Source: Kappaphycus alvarezii (Eukaryota; Rhodophyta; Florideophyceae; Gigartinales; Solieriaceae). Taken from it: a DNA stretch of 64,000 bases. The notes under the pieces were generated by a model. The model did no database searches and was not told the DNA's origin. It was given only the letters and a program-made list of their open reading frames with translations. Every line of letters begins with the position of its first letter. Within the stretch, counting starts at the first letter, position 1. Location: the NCBI GenBank assembly GCA_002205965.3, contig NADL03000547.1, forward strand, positions 1 through 64,000. Direction: 5' to 3'. The position numbers were made by a program, and so were the translations under genes. Of the stretch, positions 10,601-21,502 are shown one piece after another.

Positions 10601-10915
10601 CAGATCCGACTCGGCGTCCGCTTGTGAGGTGCATAGATCTATGGATGGAAGTGCTTCTAATTCCCTGGCGCTCAAGTTCCAAACCATTCCCTTCATAGAG
10701 CCGGGCGCGACATCGTTGAAGTGAGATCTATGCGAAGTCTTGATTCCCATGATAAATGTTCCTCTCTTCGCTTGGTCAAAACCAAAACTTTTCATGTCCT
10801 CCGCAATAACTTCGACAGTGGCATTATCGACAGGACGAAGAGCCTTCTCTGACATCGCATCGGAGATGATGTTGAGCTGCTTGATGCTAAAACAGGCACG
10901 GAACATTTGCGCCAT
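7615..10915 (-). pseudogene. Large protein with ParB/sulfiredoxin-like motif, copy 2, interrupted by three single-base indels
   Basis: Full-length counterpart of the gene at the left edge; about 1100 codons from the ATG at 10915 to TAG at 7615. The frame breaks at three places relative to copy 1: an extra base near 10208, an extra T near 10157, and a C6 instead of C7 run near 9667. The readable pieces are 10175-10915, 9627-10217 and 7615-9660. The N-terminal piece carries the FIDGRHRHRS motif (residues 110-119). The 681-residue C-terminal piece contains a basic Arg/Lys/Ser-rich segment and ends with a short cysteine motif, C-Y-E-C-P-I-C-G, suggesting a zinc-binding knuckle. Nearly all other bases equal copy 1, so duplication is recent, or the indels are assembly errors. 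No family is firmly recognised beyond the ParB-like motif. Confidence 0.75.
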
Positions 10916-11957
10916 TTGGAAGAGAGATGTTTAGAGAGGTATGCAACGAGTTAAGTTAGTAGAGAAATATAATCTGTTGATTCTGATATAGGTGCGGGTG
11001 GAGATGCAGGGTAGATGTGGATATGTTTGGAGAGGGAGAAGGAAGAGACGGAAGAAAAACGTTGGACTTTAAGTACCCAAATTAATTGCAAGCGCAGAAT
11101 CAAATCAAAGCAAATAGTAACTGACTATTGATTTTACAGTTGTAATTCTAAAAATTGTGATATACACGTGGCAACTGAAATCAAGAATGAAACCCAAATT
11201 GAAAACCCCTAAATCCAAGAATATATGTGCAGCCTGCTCTGAACTCTCTCCATTGCAACCCGCCGGCTCCTGGCCGTTTTATTTCGACGTTATGAACATG
11301 TTTTTGGAAGTAGAACCGGAAATTACACACTACGAATCCCCCGCCGTATATGATGGACGTTATGGTCATTTTTATGTAAACAGAACCGGGAAAGACTTTG
11401 TATTTCACAGAAAGTCGTTGTTGTGCAAAACCTCTTTTGCATGGTGAAAAAAAACCCTAAAACCCTAAAGCCGTATATGATGGACGTTATGGCCATTTTT
11501 ATGTAAACAGAACCGGGAAAGACTTTGTATTTCACAGAAAGTCGTTGTTGTCCAAAACCTCTTTTGCATGGTGAAATCATGTCAGATAGAAATATGTCCG
11601 GATGATCTTCGCTGCCATTTCTTTCAAAACACAATATGCAGAAATGACGGCTCGCTCCAAATTCTCTCATTCCGAACTGAAATTTCAAGGCCATGCAAGG
11701 TAGACTTTATGATCATTGTTTTGCAAGTAAGACCAGGAATGGCAAATACAATCTCTCTGTTGTAATAAATACGCTAAAACCCTGCCGTTTGTGATAGATT
11801 TCATGATCATTTTTATAGAAATAGAGCCTAGAATGACGCTCAAGTTCTATGAGCCTTGTAGAGGTCAAAAATCTCTTTACCATTGCTACATCATGTCAGT
11901 TAGAAACAAGTGCGGATGGCCCTCAATGTCATTTATCCATAAGTCCTATGTTTCTTA
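9491..11957. repeat. Segmental duplication, copy 2
   Basis: Matches 1-2465 (see copy 1). It includes the shared 5' flank of the ParB-like gene, the CACGTG site (11165-11170) and the 107-bp tandem repeat with telomere-like spacer (about 11343-11577). After base 11957 the sequence no longer resembles the copy-1 flank: gene A follows copy 1, gene-less DNA follows copy 2. Confidence 0.97.
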
Positions 11958-13504
11958 AGCAGTCCGTATGAACGTAAATGGCAAAATTCCTCCTTCCAAC
12001 ATGACTCTCACTCCTAGATCGCGTAAGACTTTGATATTCATGAGAATGATAAAAGCTCTCCATCCATGCTCGAAAGGCTCACACTGAGCGTCCTTTAAAA
12101 ATTCATTTTGAGGACAATCGCTCCAACGGATTTCAAGGCATATATTCCCACCCCACCATTAGCCTGAACCTCACATTACGAGCACCATGCAAATACTTAC
12201 TAAGGTGATCTGCTGTATTCATCAGGTTGCAACTGAAAACACACGCATCAACTAAATTGAATAAAGACCATAAGGTATTTGTACGTCACGTTTCTCATTT
12301 AGGAAGCATTGAACCAGCCAATGACTTGATTAAAGACAAATACATTCTCCAAATCCTTACATCCCGGACAGCATCATACTTTTCCTACTCTTGTGATATA
12401 AGCAATCCAACGGATTTCAAGTCATATTTATCCCCAAATGGATCTAGTAAACACAAAAAGGTCGCTCTGTGTCATTTTTTATCGACACCAATCACCGGAG
12501 CATTACATTCCACGCACCGGTAACAAGGCATACTAATACCAACTGCTCCATTTATCAGAATTTAAAATCATTTCTCTACCAAATGGATTCAAGGATTCAA
12601 TAAAGGCAAGACGGTATTCAGTTTTTACTTTTCTCAGTTAGGAAGCAATTTATAAACAAATGCTTTGAGTGCGTCACCTATGTATATTCAGCAGATCCTC
12701 GTGTTCAGGAAACCTTACCCAATTTCTTACTACTAACGATTGCTTGCGGAGTTTTTCGGATAAAAGCGAATTTGTATCCAGCTCACTTTACAAGGTCCCA
12801 AGAACACACTAAGAGCACATTGGATCACTTGTTCGCAAACAGAGCCGTCATCAATTCCGCTTAAAGAGCAAGTTTTTTTGCATTGGCCACTTTTATGCAG
12901 AGTTTGACTTGCAGCGTATCCAACATAAACCTTACTAATATCAACTGTTCATTTCATCGATTTTCACTGCAATCCCAAAAAATGGATATAGTAGGGAAAA
13001 TCAGGTAGCCCCGACCCATATCACTGCATAGGCCATGATCGCAGCACACAAATATAATATAGACGCTGAATACCACTATCAAGGGACACCTCAGCACAAG
13101 ATTCATGCTTTAGTTGAACAAACACTCCACAAAATCGAGTTTACCGTCAAAACCGCCTTAAAACATGGCAACACCACGAGTCTGCATGACGCTATCTTTG
13201 CACACTTTTTCATAAAATGTTGTGATACACTGCCTACTCCATCCATTTTTAAATAATAACGGGTTAATATAGGTCTGTAATCCATTTCCTAGAAAAAACG
13301 GTACAACCGCATCAAAAATAGGCAAAATCGACATTTTCGAAAAATTGTCATAACCCAAAATATTTTTACTTCTATGCCTTCAACTGTTGTTAGAAAGACA
13401 ATGAAGCACTCCTGAATACTTCCAAGGACCATCAAGCCTTATCGCAACATATAAATAACATGTGCAACAAATCCCCTCGGCCACCCAAATCCCCACCAGG
13501 CCAG
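11958..13504. repeat. Gene-less AT-rich stretch with diverged ~350-400 bp tandem repeats
   Basis: No credible gene. Related phrases recur: CAACGGATTTCAAG near 12126 and 12412, with CAAATGGATTCAAGG near 12580; TTAGGAAGCA near 12299 and 12648; and TACTAATACCAACTG near 12531 matched by TACTAATATCAACTG near 12935. The spacing suggests three or so highly diverged tandem units. They may be an old satellite or array of a non-autonomous element. Confidence 0.5.
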
Positions 13505-13507
13505 TAA

Positions 13508-13552
13508 CTAAAAAAAACCCTAAATCCCTAAAACCCCTAATCCCCTAAAAAC
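13508..13552. repeat. Telomere-like CCCTAAA patch at the end of a reverse-transcriptase relic
   Basis: Five imperfect units of CCCTAAA (variants CCCCTAAT, CCCCTAAAA) lie exactly where the GC-rich reverse-transcriptase sequence stops and AT-rich DNA begins. It reads like an interstitial telomeric sequence sealing a break. Comparable patches are at 1959-1978, 11450-11470 and 44452-44495. Confidence 0.8.
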
Positions 13553-15854
13553 CCTCCGGCTTCATCACCGTTGGCCGTCTGATGCGGCGAAAAAACCGAG
13601 TGTGAATCGGCTATTGCGGCCGGGAGCATTGCCTTCGTCACTATCCTGCGGAGCACAGACCCGATGGCGATCGGCCGGACCTTGTCGGGAGTCGGCTGGA
13701 GCGGGAGGAGCGTCGCCGCTGCCACGAGGTGGAGCACAGGGTCCGAGAGTTCCCCCGTGCGAACCGGGAAACGAGCTGTGTCAGGACACGCAGACCGGTC
13801 ACGCCGGCTTCAGGAATGACAGTCGTAACCAGGAGGTGGAACCAGCAGGACGGCGTTCGTTCGGGTCTGGCGGTTGTGTCCCGCGGGACGCCGCGGACCG
13901 CGTATTCCACAGCGGCGTCGGTGATGCACGTGGGCGACGGGAGTCGTCCTTCCGGGAGCGGCGAGACAGGGCGCAGCGGGGACGGTTGCAGATCCCGGAG
14001 TCGCTGAATTGTCACCGGGTCGATGACGTCAGCGAGCGGGCCATTGTGGAGGGCGCGCGTGGCCTTCCCGTATCGCTCATCAGCGCAAAGGGCCTCTGCA
14101 CGACGGGCGCGCCCGGAGTCGCCGGGGACTTTTGGCCAGCGTGTTTCCTTCCCACCATTCAAGCCGGGCTTGATGAGCCGCGAGAGCTTCGGACCAGAGT
14201 GCTCCCACTGTGAGCCCGTATGCACACGACGGAGGCGTTCTGTTCGGAGGGCGATCCGTTGGCTCTTGGGGTCCCGCCATCCGCGCTATCCCCGAAGTCA
14301 GCGACGGAGGACAGCCGTGGGCAATATGTGGAGGTGAAGGAATGCTCGTTGAGTAGCGTCTTCACAACGAGCATTTGCCGCAGCTTTCACCAACTTGGCA
14401 AAGAGCAGGATAAATTGAGTTAGGCAGGGAGCGGGGATATCTTGGAAGATATCCGTCTCGCGGTAAGGGTGTACGGTAGAGAGGATTTCCAGGGGAGTGG
14501 GCAAGGGGAAAGACGGCGATGTATCATGCGGCTGGTGGTCCGATTCCATGGGGTGGTCCGATTCAATGGTGGGGAGGAGCGGCATTAGGTCGACTGGCCT
14601 CTTGGCTGATGGAGGGGCTCCTCCACACCTTGCATGCCAGCCATCAACGGCTGCATGGGAACGGACGAGGCGGACTCCTTACCCTTCGTTGCCGCGGAGG
14701 CGACGGTGGGAGGGAGAACGGCCGTGGGCGCCGGCGGTGCGTTGGGCACCATGAGGAACTCCGACGGCGGGGCTTCTTCAGTGACCGGACAACGGCGTTT
14801 TAACGCCGACTGGGAAGAGCCCGGGGACCGGAGTGTGACGTCGGGAGTCTGTCAAGGGCGCGGCGGGGAGCGGCAGAGGGGAGGAGGGCGTGCCCCCGTT
14901 GGGGCGTTTGGGGGCTTGTGCGAGGCCGGGTGAGGTTGGGGCGTGTTTGGTCGGGGCAGGCGCAGTGGGTTTGACGGGGTTCTCGGCCGTTGTGCCGGCA
15001 AGCGTGCGGGCGGGACTCCCGTGGGTCGGGCGGCGCGCCTCAGCAATGAGGCGGGCATCGTGGCGTAGGGAGACCGCCAATGCGTTGCGGACGTTAGGGG
15101 CAACCCACGAACGAAACTTGGGGCTGACCAGACGAGCAGCCTCACTTTGTAGGCGAGTGGCGACACCCTTGGTGGCGGAGATGTCCAATGAGGAGCAGGT
15201 TTGCGTGAGCGTGAGCGGCGTAACCTACATTTCGGGGTAGGTCAGGAGGTGGGCGACGACGTTGAATACGTCAGGACGGGCCAGCTCGGGAAAGTAGAGG
15301 TAAACCCATTTCCCGACGTGCGGGACTAGGACGAAGGGGGGCAAGGTGGTCTTGGCGAGGGCGGCGGCCGAGCAGAGCTGGCGGTTGGCCGTGTCGAACG
15401 AGGGGAAGGAGGACGTAGTGGATGGGGCGAACCCAACGTGGAGGAGGTCGGGGGTAGGCGGGCGAACGGGTTCGGGCTCGCCCGTGCGGGGGTCGAGGCG
15501 GCATGGCTTGTCGGTGGCGGTGGCGAGGAGGGCGCGGGCGCGGGCAAGGTCGGCCGGAGAAAAATCTTCCGGATGGCCATTCATATGGCGCGCTTTCGGG
15601 AGATTCAAAACCCCCTGAACAATGGCGGGGTCGATGGTTGGGAGCTGCACCGAGGGTAACGGACGCAGCGTGGAGGGGTTGATTGGCCCTGGTGGCAGGC
15701 GGGAGGCGACGACCGCGTACGGATCGCGCATCCAGGGGGACGAGATCTGAGCGGTCCATGCGGGCGGCGAAGGCGGCCGAAGGGAGACGGAGAGGGCGCG
15801 GCGGCGGCCGAAGGGAGGGGGGGAATTGTTGGGAGTTATGGCAATTGGAGGCAT
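13537..15854 (-). mobile_element. Truncated non-LTR-type reverse-transcriptase element, GC-rich
   Basis: On the minus strand the element runs from an ATG at 15854 through a Pro/Ala-rich region; the frame 15854-14778 has one in-frame stop near 15226. It continues into an RT-polyprotein part: Y-R-E-T-D-I-F-Q-D-I-P at about 14460, a basic R-R-A-E-A-L-C-A-D-E-R-Y-G-K-A motif near 14080, and finally the RT signature K-V-R-P-I-A-I-G-S-V-L-R-R-I-V near 13660. The catalytic YxDD segment is absent because the copy ends at the telomere-like patch. Several frame changes make it dead. GC content is far above the surroundings. A relative of the Y-R-E-T-D-I-F segment occurs at 63770, and a C-terminal piece of a similar element at 48766. 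Family assignment is by pattern recognition, not by a search. Confidence 0.75.
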
Positions 15855-16281
15855 GATGATGAGGAGAAGAAGTTTAGCTACTGTCCTTCACTTACGTTCT
15901 TGCTTTAAAATGTAGTCTTTCCCTCTGTGAACCTCCATTTATGCGCCCATCCCACGTAACTTTGTCGGCTAACGTCTACAGAACTGCAATCTTAAGATTC
16001 GCATTAACATTTACTGGAAAAAGAGAGCGACCAACTAGCCGCAGCACTCTTTTGGAGACTCATGACATTCAAGTTATCTGGGCGTGATGAAATATAAATC
16101 CGATGAGAAGAGAACGTCAAAAAAATTTTGATCTTCAAGGAACTGTTGGCCTCGGCCCCAAAGCAGATGACCAGGACGAAGGCGCCAAACCGTCGGCGAC
16201 AACACGCGATTTCAGGTGCAAGAATAGAAACTTGCCGTAAAACGCACTGCGTGGGATGCTAAGTCGGTAAGATATGCACTA
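15855..16281. other. Intergenic, nothing recognised
   Basis: About 430 bases between the start of the RT-element frame and the stop of the PhyH gene. Base composition returns to genome average. I see no conserved motif beyond what a 3' flank of the PhyH gene could contain. Confidence 0.5.
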
Positions 16282-19242
16282 CTAACCGAGAATGTCTGAC
16301 ACAATTTGCTGAATAGGTTCGTATCCCACAAATGGCGGCAACGTGTGCGTGTATTCCTCCAGCAACTCGTCGAAGTTGATGTGCACAACCCGGAAAAATA
16401 ACATTTTCCGAATCTTGTCAGTCAAATTGATTCCTTGTGCAATGCCAGTGCGCTGGTGAATCAAAACGACGTCTCCAGGTTGCATCGAAACGCGCTTTGA
16501 GTTGCCCAGGTCCACATTCTTTTTTCGAAACGCAGGCAGAATGTTCTCTGTTTCCCCCTCTTCTTTAAGGGCATCTGACATGGCTGCATGGGTAATCATA
16601 TGTGATTCTGAAATCAGAATGAAAAAAATCAAACAAAAGATCAAATGCGTCAGCTCAACAGTTAAGGATATTTTGATCGGATCAACACAACGAATCGCTT
16701 TTTCGAGACATACCTGGCCAAACCACAAATTGCCCAGCATTCTCATCCTTATCTTGTCCCTCTGACAATGCGATTCCAACCAAAAAGTTAAAGTCCGAGC
16801 CAAGCCCCCTGTAGTCCAGATTTGGCCTGTCCAATTCCCACTTTTTGGGGGGTATGGCGCGGTCAGACTCATCCCCTGTTCAATAAACTCCTCGTTAGGC
16901 AGCAAATACGACACTGTTGGGATGTTCTCTCGCAAAGTAACACAGTTCTCTCCGAGCAATTGCTCGCACGCATGCACCAAACCACTTCGAAAGAATACGT
17001 CTCGCAGGATATCATGCTTGCGCACCTTCTTTTCAAATACGGGCATCGCCGTGCTTGAACCTAATCTATTTTTTCCATTCTGATGATATCTCCCCTTGTC
17101 ATACGCTTTGTCCAGATCATTCAATGCTCCCGCCACAAGCTCTTGTTGTACTAGCCCAGGCAGCACCACGTATCCTTCACGTACAAACGTCTCGATAAGT
17201 TCCCTCCCTACTTCGTAACGGCCGCTATTCGCTGCGGTAGAACTAGCTGCCAAACCCTCATTCCCCACTTTCTTCGATATATCCTTTTCAAATTCAGTCG
17301 CCCCTTCCGGAAGCAATTCCCTCAATCCATCAAACCCTACCCAGGGAGTTGGCGATTTCACAAAATCATGTAGCAACATATCCAATCGTGTGTCAACCAC
17401 CCTGAAGTACACATTCTTTCTCACATGTTCCGACAAATTGATACCAGGCGCATGCGCCAGTCGCTGGTGCGCAATCATGATATCACCGGGATGGAGCAGA
17501 GTGCGTATAGGATCACCAACGTCCAGATTCTGCTCGTAAAAGGTTCGAACGATGTCATTTGCAGGCGTCTGAAATAATTTACCGCCCCTCCACCGAAACA
17601 CAATCGACAAAAACAACTCAAAAGGTCAGTTGCCACAGCTAGTAACATGATAACCGCGAGGAGAAAGACGCTTAGTTGCAGTTTCTAACTTACGTTTTCA
17701 ATGACACTCGATAGAGAGGAATGGGTTTTCAAATGTGACCCAACCCAAATGTTAAACTGCCCGCGATTCTCATTAATGTATTGCCCATCTGACAAACACA
17801 CTCCACATAGCAACGAGAAATCAGAACCCCATGCTGCGTACTTACCATTGCCAGCATCGATATGCCACCTCTGCTTGGGGTGTGGTTCCTTCATATCCAT
17901 CCCTTGCTCCACGTACTGTTCATTCTGCACTGTATAGGCAATCTGAGCCAACTTGTTTCGAATCCGGCAATGACCCTTTCCCAAAAGATCCTCTGCGGCA
18001 CGCAGTAACCCAGTACCGTACGCCAAATCCAAAACTTCCGGCGCCTGCTTGACGGGTCTGACAAAACCAGGGACGGCTTTCTTCGACCCCGGTTGCGTTG
18101 TCCCGCTTGAGTTGTACTGTCCATTTTCGTACGCACCGTCAATCAAGTCCAGCGCAGCGCGCACCTTCTCAATGGGAACTGCTCGCTCCAGTATCACAAA
18201 GCCGTCCCGAATGAACGACTCCTTCTGCTCCTGACTCAGCACGGGTTCATCATTCATTTCAATTGTCACTCCGCTAGTAGATTCCTTCTTCGACCGGTTC
18301 AGTGTATAGTCCGCTGCGTCGTCTTCCAGAAACTCGGACAGGCCCTGAAAACCGACCCATGGAAGAGGTGCCGCCATCTGTTGATCTATGATGTTGTCGA
18401 CCTCAGCGTGGGCCACGCGGAAGGAGATGTGGAGGCTGGTTGTTTCTACGAGATTAGGAGCTGCGGCCATCGCCAACTTTTGATGGGCAACGAGCACGTC
18501 ACCGGGGTGGAGAAGAAGGCGGACAGGGGGGCCACAGTCGATGTGGCCCTTGTTCGTGTGCATAAGCTTAAGGGCATGATCATCGGGGCTCATCTTGGAT
18601 ACGATGCCATTAAGCGCAGTGTGGGTGACATAGTGCGAGCCTAGGGAAAAAAAGCCATAAAAGTGTCAGAGAGATGGGGGTGGCGGGAAAGGACAAGCCG
18701 AGCGGGAAGAATGGTGACTTACCCGGCCACACCACTATCTGGCCTCTATTCTCATCGAGGTGCATATCTTGCGACACGGCTACTGACATGAGGAGCGAGT
18801 GACCCCCTCCCTTGTTGGCATGTTTAGCCTGCACAGGCGTCAAAACCCTCCATCTCTTCTTCGGAAAGGGCTTCCTTAGCGGCATTTGTTGGTCCAGAAA
18901 TGGTTGACATGTGGGCATAAAATCAAGATGGGCACGATTGCCTACCAAAACAGCAAAGTCGTCGCCGAGAAGTTGCTCAGCAATTTCAAGGAGATGGGCC
19001 TTAAAGAAAAGGTCTGTGAGTTGGGAGGATTTGGCGAGCTGGGTGGGTAAACGGAATGTTGGAATTTCCTCTGAGAGCACGTTGCGTGTAATTGAGGGGA
19101 GATCCGACGCCGCAATTGCATCCTGGATGAAAGAGTTGGCGGAGGAAAGGAGGTCGGGAGGCACGGCAGATGGAAGAACAACGTAGCCACTTTGAGCGAA
19201 ATGGAGTTTTTGGTCGTCAGTGAGAGCGTTGAGACTGGTCAT
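16282..19242 (-). CDS. Three-domain phytanoyl-CoA dioxygenase (PhyH)-like protein, four exons
   Basis: Exons 18723-19242, 17694-18640, 16714-17568 and 16282-16607; introns of 82, 125 and 106 bp, all with GTAAGT or GTATGT donors and CAG/TAG acceptors. Phases fit to give about 882 residues if one base is restored in a C6A5 run near 16846, after which the frame reads K-K-W-E-L-D-R-P-N. Each third repeats a PhyH layout: G-[FY]-V-[VI]-L-[PE] start, E-N-[RA]-G-Q core, and H-P-G-D / Q-P-G-D ... F-R-V end. PhyH enzymes are Fe(II)/2-oxoglutarate oxygenases needing H-x-D, a distal His and Arg. The middle domain (about 310-600) has H433-I-D435, His528 and Arg545. Domain 1 has R-V-L-T and no distal His; domain 3 has E-L-D and no distal His. 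So one active domain flanked by two degenerate ones is inferred. No targeting signal is obvious. Substrate unknown. Confidence 0.85.
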
Positions 19243-19888
19243 GGTGTGGTTGCACTAATCTCAACTGGTATTATCTGTAATCGCTCCTGTCGCTGTTTTC
19301 ACGGACGGGAAGGATGGGATAGTAGACGCTAGCAAGAAGACGGCGGCTGAAAGTAGCGTTGCTTCTAAGTTGGTAAACCCAAGCGTGCAGAGATGCCTAC
19401 GCAACAGGTTTCGAGATCTCTTCGTAATATAAAAATTACCACCTGGTGAAATACCGTACTGTACAGTAATGTACTGTACGTACTAGTACTGTTGTCATTC
19501 TTTTATCACTGGTGTACTGTCCAAATGTGCAACGCAGAGCACTTAAAATTAAGTTTGAATTGGGTGACTAAATTACTGTACTGTACTGTAAAGTATAAGA
19601 ATTCGAGGGGAAGTATTTGACTTGCTTTGAGGAAAGATTATAGAAACCCAAGAACACAGTACTTTACAGTAATGGAATTTTATATACAGTGGGATTTCGT
19701 ATTCAAACCGGCAGCTGTGTATACTGTACTGCACATGTATGGACAGTACAACTTCACAAAGTTTCGAAGCACGGACCAGGACTCGATTACTTCCGATCAC
19801 TGATGCCTCTCTGGTCGGGTTACCGCCTGAAGTGAGTGAATAATTGCACCAGTGCTGAAGTAATTTAGAGTTTTCAATATAAACGGTG
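19243..19888. repeat. Intergenic stretch with dense TACTGTAC palindromes
   Basis: Between the PhyH start and the copia element there is no gene. Around 19445-19490 and 19570-19600 the sequence is built of TACTGTAC / GTACAGTA units, with more near 19660 and 19720. Similar clusters occur at 20165, 27200, 48690, 50340, 53155 and 60820, always outside host genes, so it is a genome-wide intergenic motif here. A promoter for the PhyH gene must lie near 19250-19450, but no TATA-type signal is certain. Confidence 0.6.
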
Positions 19889-19893
19889 CTACC

Positions 19894-20354
19894 TGTAGTA
19901 TCACAGCGCAAAAGGTATGACACGTGTAGCACGCAGCAAGGTTGCTGGTGGAAGTCTACTGTAAGCCCTACAAGCCGAGCTTACAAAGTCTGACATAACT
20001 ACTGACCGTTGTGCTCGACGGGTTGGCTTCCCCTTATTGCGGCAAGAACGAGTGTTTACTTCTTCTCTCTGATGGGTGATGATTCCTGTCTTGGACTTGC
20101 TCCGCTACTCGGTACAAAAGCCTTTACATAGACTTTTTTGTAGCCCGTCTGCACTGTATTTGGAAGTACAGTACAGTACAATATAGAACTAGTCCACCAT
20201 AAAAATTAAATCTAATGGCTACAGTAGAATTTGGTACTAGATTAATACAATAAAATATCTAAGCATTCTTGCTGAGCTGTCACAGGTGCTGCGCTGTCAC
20301 AGCAAAACGTTTGCCTGCTGCGCTGGCACTTTCGCACACCCTTTCTGTATAACA
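19894..20354 (-). repeat. Copia 3' LTR
   Basis: 461-bp LTR, TGTAGTATC...TATAACA on the plus strand. It contains a GTACAGTACAGTACAA motif near 20165 and a CACGTG near 19921. It is the 3' LTR because the coding strand is minus. The bases just inside (20355-20385) read purine-rich on the minus strand and may hold the polypurine tract. Confidence 0.93.
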
Positions 20355-20388
20355 TTCCCGCACTTTCAAAAAGCGAGGTAGGTGTGCC

Positions 20389-21502
20389 TTACTTCTTACG
20401 GATAATCCATTGCTCGATGAAGATTTTGGCAACTCTAGCCCGTAGAAGATTTACCAGAGGCTTGCAAACATTCGGCTTGGTTAGACCATCAGCAGGATTT
20501 GCGACACCAGCGATAAGTCCAACATTTGAGACTTCGAACTTGTTATAGGCTTCGCGAGCAGCAGCGATGTCTGTCATCAAACGTTTTTCAGTTGTATGGA
20601 AAGCACGGGTAAAGACATCGAAAATTTGCTTCGAGTCTGTGAACATTTTCAGAGGTATCTTACGGCGTAAGATGCGTTCCAAATCGTGTTTCAATATGTA
20701 AGCGACATCAAATGCGACGGAGAATTCGTACACTTCTCCAGCCATGATAGACCGTACGACGCGTCGAGACTGGCGGATGCTATAGTTCAAAACATGGTAG
20801 CGGTCTGCGTCATCACAAAGCAAAATAATGAATCCTAACTGCGAAGTGAGATCTGTGTTTGTCGCAAACTATGAATCTGCGTAAGCACGAATATGCAGAC
20901 TGTTGAAATTGAGCGGAGAATATTTTAAACGGATTTTTTAGTATCTTTCACGTAGTTAATGGAAGTATTAAGCTCGTCTATTGCCTTCTTTCCGACATTT
21001 TCAACGGTTACTTGTGCTGCGCGATTGATTGCACAGCATATGTCTGGACGAGTGTGCGATAGCCAACTGAATGCGGCTCGGACGGAACGAAAGAGTTCAA
21101 AGGTAGAATCCTTTGGTATTGTTCTGAGCTTGGCAAGATAGTCTGGTTGATGGGCGTATAAAGTTCGCTGACCATCAATCTATTTTTCAGTTTCAATATG
21201 GATGCCGACGAACTCAATATTGTCATACTCGACCGGTTTTGGCTCAAAAGAACGAGCTCTGAGTTCAATGAGCTTATCAAAATTTTCATTTCCAGCAAAC
21301 AAATTATCATCGAAATAGGCTCCAAGAAGTCTATCGGTACCCTCGGTACCTTTTTTCGCGTAATGGAAAGGATCTCCGTCGAGTGGTAGCATTCCTAGTT
21401 CGTTTTTGACGAAACATTCGAGAGTACCGCCCCAGTAGTCGCCAGAATAACATATACCATAAAGATGTCTTTTCAGCTTCAGTACTTGATCTCCTCAGAT
21501 GT
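20389..21502 (-). pseudogene. pol: Copia reverse transcriptase C-terminal part and RNase H
   Basis: Continuation of pol after a frame change near 21500. The catalytic box appears as A-Y-F-D-D-N-L-F (a YxDD variant) around 21285. The thumb-like segment S-H-T-R-P-D-I-C-C-A follows around 21050. RNase H covers 20389-20823 with F-T-D-S-K-Q-I-F-D-V and ends in G-V-A-N-P-A-D-G-L-T-K, typical of copia RNase H. Stops near 21180 and 20890 and frame changes interrupt it. Confidence 0.85.

Noticed and set aside
13602-14337. Long plus-strand frames in the GC-rich island
   Set aside because: High GC removes stops on both strands; the minus strand carries the RT-family motifs, so the plus frames are shadows.
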